Shown here one piece after another: positions 1 through 4,543 of a stretch of DNA of 6,582 bases (position 1 is its first letter; each line of letters begins with the position of its first letter). The DNA lies in the NCBI GenBank assembly GCA_030592165.1, contig JAUVKC010000056.1, positions 1 through 6,582 of the forward strand, given 5' to 3'. The DNA comes from Candidatus Buchananbacteria bacterium. GTDB lineage: Bacteria; Patescibacteriota; Patescibacteriia; CAIXNZ01. Below the pieces are notes generated by a model that was not told the DNA's origin, did no database searches, and saw only the letters and a list, made by a program, of their open reading frames with translations. The position numbers were made by a program, and so were the translations under genes.

Positions 1-639
1 GACTTGAATGAAAATGCCCAAAATGCTTTATTGAAAATTTTAGAAGAACCAAAAATAAAAACAATTTTGATTCTGATTACAAGTGATAATAATCAGCTTT
101 TACCAACAATTGTATCTCGTTGTCAATTAGTGAAATTTTATCCTTTGGCAGAAGACGAAATTTATGCCCATTTAGTTGACTTAGGTTCATCAAGAGATCA
201 AGCAAAAATCTATGCTGCGTTAAGTCATGGACAGATTGGTTTAGCGGTTAATCATTATCAAAATAAGGATTTTTATAGTCAATATTTGAGCCAAACTGAA
301 AGTTTTTTGAATTTACTTGCAAGCCAATTAAGTCAGCAATTTAAATTAATCGATCAGTCTTTAGCTGGGATGAAAACTAATCTAGAAAAAACTGATCATT
401 TAAATATTCAGTTAGATTTATGGGCTTTAATTTTAAGAGATGTTTTGTTAATAAAAAATAATTCAGCTCATTTAGTCATAAATCAATTTTTTAAAAACAA
501 TTTAGCACAATTAGCTGAAAAACATAGTTTAAATCAGTTGATAGGATTTTTTAAATATATAAAAGAAACCAAAATTAATTTAAATTATAATATAAATCCA
601 CGTTTAGCAGTGGAAAATTTAGTTTTAAGATTTAATTAA
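1..639 (+). CDS. holB: DNA polymerase III delta' subunit, C-terminal 212 residues (5' end outside window)
   Basis: This is the clamp-loader delta' subunit, which with delta and DnaX opens the sliding clamp and loads it on primed DNA in the cytoplasm. The frame is open from base 1, so the start and the Walker A part of the AAA+ domain lie upstream. The fragment opens with the NALLKILEEP element (about residues 8-17), followed by a sensor-1 strand and the LLPTIVSRCQ segment with the SRC signature at residues 39-41. About 170 mostly helical residues follow, matching the lid and collar domains. DnaX has the same signatures, but LLPT-x-x-SRCQ and the short C-terminus without extra domains fit delta' better. 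The next gene starts 5 bases after the TAA, so the two are probably co-transcribed. Seen: motifs and truncation. Inferred: delta' rather than DnaX. Confidence 0.9.
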   Translation, partial: DLNENAQNALLKILEEPKIKTILILITSDNNQLLPTIVSRCQLVKFYPLAEDEIYAHLVDLGSSRDQAKIYAALSHGQIGLAVNHYQNKDFYSQYLSQTESFLNLLASQLSQQFKLIDQSLAGMKTNLEKTDHLNIQLDLWALILRDVLLIKNNSAHLVINQFFKNNLAQLAEKHSLNQLIGFFKYIKETKINLNYNINPRLAVENLVLRFN

Positions 640-644
640 AGAAT

Positions 645-1736
645 ATGAAAAAATTCAAACTCATAAGTTTATTTTTGTTAGTATTAATTGTTTTGACAGG
701 TTGTATTTCATTTAAAAGCGATGGTGGATCACAAAAAGTTTCCTATGGTCCATTTGGGATTTATAAATCAATTGACGGTGCTGTATCTTGGCAGACAATA
801 AATAGCATTTCAAATGCTGAAGGCAAAAAATTAACATTAGCAGGAGTCACTGTTTCGAAAATTATTTTTGATCCTTCTGATAATGAAACTATTTATTTAA
901 CAACAAATAGCGGACTTTTTCATTCTTTAGATGCAGGTAAAAGTTGGCAAAGAGATGAGTTATTTAATAAAGCTGGGGTTACTGATGTGACAATTAATCA
1001 TTCTGATAAATGTACTGTTTATATTACAGCTGGACAATCAATTTATAAGACTGATGATTGTATGAGAACCTGGCAGGAAGTTTATTTTGATAAAAGTCGA
1101 GCAGATCTTATTTTTACAGATGTAGAGACTGAAAATTATAATGCCAATATAATTTATGCCGCAAATAATTATGGTGATATTTTGAAAAGTGTTGATCATG
1201 GGAAAACCTGGAAAGTTATAAAAAGATTAGGCAATAGAATTATAAAAATATTAATTGATAAAGATGATACCAGAATTGTATATTTTGCAACTTCGAAAAG
1301 AGGACTTTTCAGAACTACAGACGGAGGAACCACTTGGAGTAATGATTCAAAGGATACAGATATTAATGAATCTATGAGTGAGTTTAAAGATGCAAAAATT
1401 GGTTATGATTTTGTTCAGGATAAGACTAGAAATAATTCTTTTATTTATATCTCCAAAAATGGTTTATTAAGAACCAATGATGGGGGTGCGAATTGGGAAA
1501 AAATAAGTTTACTATCACCACCAAAAGACGGTATAATATATTCAATCGCAATTGATCCCAAAGATACCAATAGAATATTCTATGGGACTGCAAATACTCT
1601 TTACAAATCAGTTGATGCTGGTGTGAATTGGTCAACTCAGAATTCCCCAAGCAATGGCGTTGTAGATTATCTTATATTTGATCCTAAAGATTCAAAAATT
1701 ATATATATGGGGATGAGAACAGTAACTAAAAAATAA
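645..1736 (+). CDS. Lipoprotein with seven Asp-box (BNR) repeats, predicted beta-propeller
   Basis: Predicted secreted lipoprotein of 363 residues. The N-terminus is a type II signal peptide: MKKFK, a hydrophobic stretch, then lipobox LTGC with Cys20 as the lipidated residue. Seven Asp-boxes of the form S/T-x-D-x-G-x-x-W begin at residues 42, 94, 136, 182, 224, 277 and 322, each preceded by a G-L-F/Y-type strand. Spacing is 42-53 residues, typical of one blade each. The C-terminal strand LIFDPKDSKIIYMG (343-356) has no Asp-box after it, while the N-terminal GIYKSIDG has no such strand before it. Together they could complete one blade, closing a seven-bladed ring. The family resembles Ycf48/sortilin-like propellers, often scaffolds or binding proteins; no sialidase catalytic set is evident. 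Cys123 and Cys139 could form a disulfide in blade 3. The binding partner is unknown. It starts 5 bases after holB and ends 14 bases before frr. Confidence 0.88.
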   Translation: MKKFKLISLFLLVLIVLTGCISFKSDGGSQKVSYGPFGIYKSIDGAVSWQTINSISNAEGKKLTLAGVTVSKIIFDPSDNETIYLTTNSGLFHSLDAGKSWQRDELFNKAGVTDVTINHSDKCTVYITAGQSIYKTDDCMRTWQEVYFDKSRADLIFTDVETENYNANIIYAANNYGDILKSVDHGKTWKVIKRLGNRIIKILIDKDDTRIVYFATSKRGLFRTTDGGTTWSNDSKDTDINESMSEFKDAKIGYDFVQDKTRNNSFIYISKNGLLRTNDGGANWEKISLLSPPKDGIIYSIAIDPKDTNRIFYGTANTLYKSVDAGVNWSTQNSPSNGVVDYLIFDPKDSKIIYMGMRTVTKK

Positions 1737-1750
1737 CTTTTAATTTTTAT

Positions 1751-2314
1751 ATGGCAGAAACAAATACCTACATTGATCAGTATAAAGAAGATTATGATAA
1801 AAATATTGATCATTTAAAACAAGAGCTATCAGGCCTTCGAACAGGAAGAGCCCAGGCTACACTAATTGAAAATGTTCAGGTAGAAGCTTATGGGGCAATG
1901 ACACCGATAAATCAGTTGGCTAGCCTTAGTGTTCCTGATGCCAAAAGTATAATGATTGAACCATGGGATAAAACAGTCTTAAAAGATATTGAAAAGGCTT
2001 TATCATATACTAATTTTGGTTTGTCAGTTACTAATACAGGCGATAAATTAATAGCTTCTGTTCCACCAATGACTGAAGAAAATCGTAAAGATTTATTGAA
2101 AATAATGGGAGGTAAAATTGAGGATACAAAAATTGCTATAAGGCAGGTCAGAGATAAAGTTAAAGAAGCAATTTTAAAAGCAGAAAAAGACAAAGATATT
2201 ACTGAAGATGATAAGTATAAATATTTAACTGATTTGGATAATTTTACATCAGATTATAATAAGAAAATTGATCAAACAGCTGAAGATAAAGAAAAAGAAA
2301 TAATGACTGTATAA
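1751..2314 (+). CDS. frr: Ribosome recycling factor
   Basis: Ribosome recycling factor: with EF-G it splits the post-termination ribosome and frees mRNA and tRNA for the next round. At 187 residues it is close to the usual 185. Family signatures are present: LRTGRAQATL (29-38), NQLASLSVPD (54-63), the PPMTEENRKDL segment (105-115) and the helix IRQVRD with Arg131 and Arg134, which belongs to the conserved arginine-rich face of domain I. The C-terminal helix ends in the usual charged Asp/Glu/Lys run. The ATG has no Shine-Dalgarno sequence; the 10 bases before it are TAATTTTTAT. Tandem TAA TAA ends the frame. No clear intrinsic terminator follows, so holB-lipoprotein-frr transcripts may run into the glyS leader and meet the T-box terminator. 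In many bacteria frr lies beside pyrH or tsf, so this placement differs. Confidence 0.97.
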   Translation: MAETNTYIDQYKEDYDKNIDHLKQELSGLRTGRAQATLIENVQVEAYGAMTPINQLASLSVPDAKSIMIEPWDKTVLKDIEKALSYTNFGLSVTNTGDKLIASVPPMTEENRKDLLKIMGGKIEDTKIAIRQVRDKVKEAILKAEKDKDITEDDKYKYLTDLDNFTSDYNKKIDQTAEDKEKEIMTV

Positions 2315-2352
2315 TAATGTACAATTTACAATGAATAATTTTTTGTTATAGC

Positions 2353-2380
2353 TTGACTTAAGTTATAGTTTTGTTAAAAT
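2353..2380 (+). promoter_or_regulatory. Sigma-70-type promoter of the glyS T-box leader
   Basis: TTGACT (2353-2358) and TAAAAT (2375-2380) are separated by 16 bases, a good match to housekeeping -35 and -10 boxes. The predicted start is near 2386-2388, exactly where the 5' strand of the leader's first helix begins, and this agreement supports both calls. TTATAG recurs three times at exact 17-base intervals across this promoter. Confidence 0.65.
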
Positions 2381-2385
2381 TATAG

Positions 2386-2586
2386 TATACAGTATTGATG
2401 AGGAAATTGGCACCTCGGAGCTGTATAAATTAAGGTGTCCTTCTTCGCTACTAGGATTGTTATTAACAGATAGTAAAAATAGCGTATATCTGGTCGTAGC
2501 TTCGAAGGAAACTTGGGTGGAATCGCGGGATAAAAATCTCGTCCCAAGATATATATTTTTTATATATTTGGGGACGAGATTTTTTT
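2386..2586 (+). promoter_or_regulatory. Glycine T-box riboswitch leader of glyS (transcriptional type, short Stem I)
   Basis: An RNA element that should sense uncharged tRNA-Gly and let transcription enter glyS. The T-box core GGGTGGAATCGCGGG (2515-2529) closely matches the class consensus. CTTGGG (2512-2517) can pair with CCCAAG (2543-2548) and GCGGG (2525-2529) with CTCGT (2538-2542), leaving the typical 7-nt bulge TGGAATC (2518-2524). TGGA in the bulge pairs with a UCCA tRNA end. The same CTCGTCCCAAG strand forms the 5' arm of the terminator, giving the expected mutually exclusive switch. Upstream, TATACAG (2386-2392) pairs with CTGTATA (2421-2427) and GAGG (2400-2403) with CCTC (2413-2416). 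The 9-nt loop between them contains GGC (2409-2411), a glycine specifier, followed by A. A Stem III-like domain spans 2438-2509 (TCCTTC with GAAGGA, GCTAC with GTAGC). No Stem II or IIA/B is evident, as is known for glyQS T-boxes. The T-box call is firm; the Stem I model is inferred. Confidence 0.9.
2534..2586 (+). terminator. Intrinsic terminator of the T-box leader
   Basis: The arms 2534-2555 and 2561-2582 form a 22-bp stem with one A-G mismatch (2546 opposite 2570) and one G-U pair, closed by a TTTTT loop. The 3' side runs into seven T (2580-2586). It ends 21 bases before the glyS start codon. The 5' arm contains the bases also needed for the antiterminator, so uncharged tRNA-Gly would prevent this hairpin from forming. 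Confidence 0.93.
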
Positions 2587-2607
2587 AATTATTAATTATA
2601 AAAAAAT

Positions 2608-3999
2608 ATGGCAAAAAATAAGAATGATTTAATGGACAAAATAGTTTCTTGGGCAAAAAGGCGTGGTTTTATTTTCCCTTCTTCAGAGATTTATGGAGGG
2701 TTTTCAGCAGTTTACGATTTTGGTCCATACGGAGTTGAATTAGAAAACAATATTAAAAAATTTTGGTGGAAAACTATGGTGCAAAAAAGAGATGATATTG
2801 TTGGGTTAGATTCTTGTATTTTTATGCATCCAAAAATTTGGGAAGCTAGCGGTCATGTTGGTGGTTTTTCTGATCCATTGGTAGAATGTAAAAAATGTAA
2901 TTCTAGGTTAAGAGTAGATCATTTATTAGAAGATATAGGAGTAATGGCTGATGAGAAGATGTCAGAAGAAGTAATAAATGAAATATTTTCTAAAAATAAA
3001 GATAAAGTAAAATGTCCGAATTGTGGTTCTAGTAATTTTAGTGATGTAAAAAAATTTAATTTGCTAGTTAAAGCTAACTTGGGTAATTTTACTGAAGATT
3101 GGACAAAAGATCCTACTTATTTGAGAGGGGAGACTTGTCAGGGGATATATGTTAATTATAAAAATGTAGTTGATACTACCAGGGTGAGGATTCCTTTTGG
3201 TATTGCTCAGATTGGTAAAGCTTTTCGTAATGAAATAACAGCAAGGCAGTTCATTTTTAGAACTAGAGAATTTGAACAAATGGAAATGCAATATTTTACA
3301 CATCCAGATAAAGAAATGGAAGCTTACGAAAAATTACGAGAGTATCGTTGGCAATACTATATGGATTTAGGCCTAAAAAAAGAGAATTTGAGATGGTTAA
3401 AACATGAAAATTTAGTGTTTTATGCTAAAGAAGCATATGATATTGAATATAAGTATCCTTTTGGGTTTAAAGAATTAGAAGGAGTGCATGCTCGAGGTGA
3501 TTATGATTTAACACAGCATACTAAGTTTTCTGGTAAGGATTTATCATATAATGATCCTGTGACAAAAGAAAAATATATACCACATATTATTGAATCTTCT
3601 GTTGGTGTTGGTCGTACTGCTTTAGCTGTTTTGTGTGATGCTTATACTGAAGAAAAGGTAAAAGATGAAGAAAGAATAGTTTTAAAATTAAATAAAGAAT
3701 TAGCGCCAATTAAAATTGCAGTTTTTCCGTTATTGAAAAATAAACCGCAATTGGTTGAAAAGTCTTTTGAAATATATAGTGAGTTAAAAGAAGATTATAT
3801 GTGCGAATTTGACGATAATGGTAATATTGGTAAAAGATACCGTCGGCAAGATGAAATTGGTACTCCCTATTGCGTTACTGTTGATTTTGAAACATTAGAA
3901 AAAGATAATAGTGTAACTGTCAGAGACCGTGATACAATGGAACAGGAACGTATAAAGATTGAAGAATTAAAAGATTATTTTCAGAAAAAATTTAAATAG
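2608..3999 (+). CDS. glyS: Glycyl-tRNA synthetase, alpha2 (single-chain) type
   Basis: Class II aminoacyl-tRNA synthetase that charges tRNA-Gly with glycine using ATP. It is the homodimeric form of eukaryotes, archaea and some bacteria, not the alpha2-beta2 GlyQ/GlyS enzyme. Its 463 residues equal the common bacterial alpha2 length. Visible elements in order: SSEIYGG and YDFGPYG (25-41); WEASGHVGGFSDP (78-90); a Cys4 zinc site at C94, C97, C136 and C139; RGETCQGIYVNY (173-184); motif 2 starting FRNEITARQ at 207, with Arg218, Arg220 and Glu221; the glycine-pocket region EGVHARGDYDL (291-301); motif 3 ending GVGR (333-336); and an anticodon-binding domain from about 366. The ATG lies 21 bases after the leader terminator and has no Shine-Dalgarno sequence. 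Regulation by the T-box leader is strongly supported by position and by the glycine specifier. The gene stops at TAG just before a terminator. Confidence 0.97.
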   Translation: MAKNKNDLMDKIVSWAKRRGFIFPSSEIYGGFSAVYDFGPYGVELENNIKKFWWKTMVQKRDDIVGLDSCIFMHPKIWEASGHVGGFSDPLVECKKCNSRLRVDHLLEDIGVMADEKMSEEVINEIFSKNKDKVKCPNCGSSNFSDVKKFNLLVKANLGNFTEDWTKDPTYLRGETCQGIYVNYKNVVDTTRVRIPFGIAQIGKAFRNEITARQFIFRTREFEQMEMQYFTHPDKEMEAYEKLREYRWQYYMDLGLKKENLRWLKHENLVFYAKEAYDIEYKYPFGFKELEGVHARGDYDLTQHTKFSGKDLSYNDPVTKEKYIPHIIESSVGVGRTALAVLCDAYTEEKVKDEERIVLKLNKELAPIKIAVFPLLKNKPQLVEKSFEIYSELKEDYMCEFDDNGNIGKRYRRQDEIGTPYCVTVDFETLEKDNSVTVRDRDTMEQERIKIEELKDYFQKKFK

Positions 4000-4002
4000 A
4001 TT

Positions 4003-4043
4003 AAAAAGAGCCTGGTCATTATGACGAGGCTCTTTATTTTTTT
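4003..4043. terminator. Probable bidirectional intrinsic terminator between convergent genes
   Basis: AAAGAGCCT (4005-4013) pairs perfectly with AGGCTCTTT (4027-4035), with a G-G mismatch and an inner GTCA/TGAC helix. On the plus strand it is followed by ATTTTTTT (4036-4043), ending glyS transcription 4 bases after its stop. Read on the minus strand the stem runs into TTTTT, so it can also end the two-gene minus-strand unit whose last stop codon is at 4049-4051. Confidence 0.88.
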
Positions 4044-4048
4044 GAGTT

Positions 4049-4183
4049 TTAAAAATCCCAATTGTTACAGGTTTTGCATCTGCAAAATCTGTATTTGTCA
4101 TCGTTGCATCGTGGACATTCTCTGATGAGTAATAAAACTGGTAAGAAAGCCACAATGATTAGGATGTCCTTTACTGTTTCCAT
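4049..4183 (-). CDS. 44-aa single-pass membrane protein with a five-cysteine tail (unrecognised)
   Basis: I do not recognise this protein. It reads METVKDILIIVAFLPVLL and continues to a tail ending NNWDF. Residues 6-20 are a hydrophobic segment long enough for one membrane helix, with a central proline. The tail has cysteines at 23, 26, 34, 36 and 39 (CPRC, then CRCKTC), a likely metal-binding knuckle. The tail is rich in Arg and Lys, so by the positive-inside rule it should be cytoplasmic with the N-terminus outside. The start is well supported: a perfect AGGAGG (4189-4194) lies 5 bases before the ATG, whereas the plus-strand genes here lack such sites. It follows the 56-aa Cys4 gene by 31 bases in the same direction and ends just before the shared terminator. 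A longer minus-strand frame overlaps it (3967-4155) but has no such signal. Being a real gene is likely; its function is unknown. Confidence 0.75.
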   Translation of the reverse strand: METVKDILIIVAFLPVLLLIRECPRCNDDKYRFCRCKTCNNWDF

Positions 4184-4214
4184 TTTTACCTCCTAGTGTT
4201 TTGTTTTTGTAAAA

Positions 4215-4385
4215 TTAATGACTTCTATCCTGTTTTAGCAATTCACGTTCAGTGTTATCATTGCTATCATCAAGTATAGTATCCATCTTATCCATGCACT
4301 CCTTACAAATACCATGAGTAATGGTATTTGGTTCACTATCTTCCGTCCCAAATTCTACTCCACACCAAGCACAGACCCTTCTCAT
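4215..4385 (-). CDS. 56-aa CxxC...CxxC putative zinc-binding protein
   Basis: Small soluble protein beginning MRRVCAWCG. Four cysteines form two knuckles, C5/C8 (CAWC) and C27/C30 (CKEC), joined by a loop ending ITHGI, consistent with one structural zinc ion. A hydrophilic, mostly acidic helix-like tail (31-56) follows. The pattern C-x-W-C then THGIC-x-x-C resembles a small module that I recall both as stand-alone bacterial proteins and attached to signalling proteins; that link is from memory and gives no function. The start is supported by AGGGGG (4391-4396) 5 bases before the ATG and by an extended -10 promoter upstream. It is first in a minus-strand pair with the 44-aa membrane protein, which also has a cysteine cluster, so the two may act together. 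No nuclease, kinase or DNA-binding motif is visible. Confidence 0.8.
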   Translation of the reverse strand: MRRVCAWCGVEFGTEDSEPNTITHGICKECMDKMDTILDDSNDNTERELLKQDRSH

Positions 4386-4417
4386 TTTATCCCCCTATTT
4401 TTTATTAATTTTATGAT

Positions 4418-4446
4418 ATTGTAACATTTTTTTTTAATTAAAGCAA
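4418..4446 (-). promoter_or_regulatory. Extended -10 promoter of the small-protein pair
   Basis: On the minus strand TTGCTT (4446-4441) and TACAAT (4423-4418) are 17 bases apart, and TGT directly before TACAAT gives an extended -10 (TGnTACAAT). Transcription should start near 4411, leaving about 25 bases of leader before the 56-aa gene with its AGGGGG site. Confidence 0.7.
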
Positions 4447-4476
4447 GTGGCATGATTATTGATTTTATGGTAAAAT
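4447..4476 (+). promoter_or_regulatory. Candidate promoter for the M16 peptidase-tpiA pair
   Basis: TAAAAT (4471-4476) is preceded by TGG, forming an extended -10. GTGGCA (4447-4452) lies 18 bases upstream as a weak -35. It would sit back to back with the minus-strand -35 at 4441-4446. The predicted start is near 4483, just before the palindrome at 4487-4511. The -35 match is poor, so this is a candidate only. Confidence 0.45.
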
Positions 4477-4486
4477 TCATGTATCT

Positions 4487-4511
4487 GCCTACGAACAAGG
4501 TTTCGTCAGGC
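4487..4511. repeat. GC-rich imperfect palindrome (REP-like) in the M16 leader
   Basis: GCCTACGAA (4487-4495) pairs with TTCGT-C-AGGC (4502-4511) with one bulged C and a 6-nt loop. The surrounding block 4485-4517 is about 58% GC in an otherwise very AT-rich intergenic region. No T-run follows, so it is not a terminator. It could be a dispersed palindromic repeat or a 5' mRNA-stabilising hairpin; only one copy is visible here. Confidence 0.6.
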
Positions 4512-4543
4512 TGGCGAATTTTCTAATATCTAATTTCTAACCC

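Noticed and set aside
1..639. DnaX (tau/gamma) instead of delta'
   Set aside because: NALLK-x-LEEP and SRC occur in both, but LLPTIVSRCQ and the short C-terminal part without the DnaX extension fit delta' better. The missing N-terminus leaves slight doubt.
1441..1650. Minus-strand open frame inside the lipoprotein gene
   Set aside because: Shadow of the strongly supported plus-strand repeats. The same holds for minus-strand frames at 1912-2193, 3064-3303, 5033-5275 and 5434-5628 inside frr, glyS and the M16 gene.
645..1736. Active sialidase because of BNR/Asp-boxes
   Set aside because: Asp-boxes are structural. The arginine triad and other catalytic residues of sialidases are not recognisable, and the blade pattern resembles Ycf48/sortilin-type propellers.
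2315..2352. Intrinsic terminator after frr
   Set aside because: There is a short T-run (2340-2344) but no convincing hairpin before it; TACAATTTACAAT is a direct rather than inverted pattern.
3967..4155. 62-codon minus-strand open frame overlapping the glyS end
   Set aside because: It runs through the terminator hairpin and the last codons of glyS and overlaps the 44-aa gene in another frame. It has no Shine-Dalgarno site or recognisable motif, while the 44-aa frame has a perfect AGGAGG.
4477..4543. Riboswitch or attenuator in the M16 leader
   Set aside because: The hairpin at 4487-4511 is not followed by a T-run, and no known riboswitch core is visible in about 60 bases.
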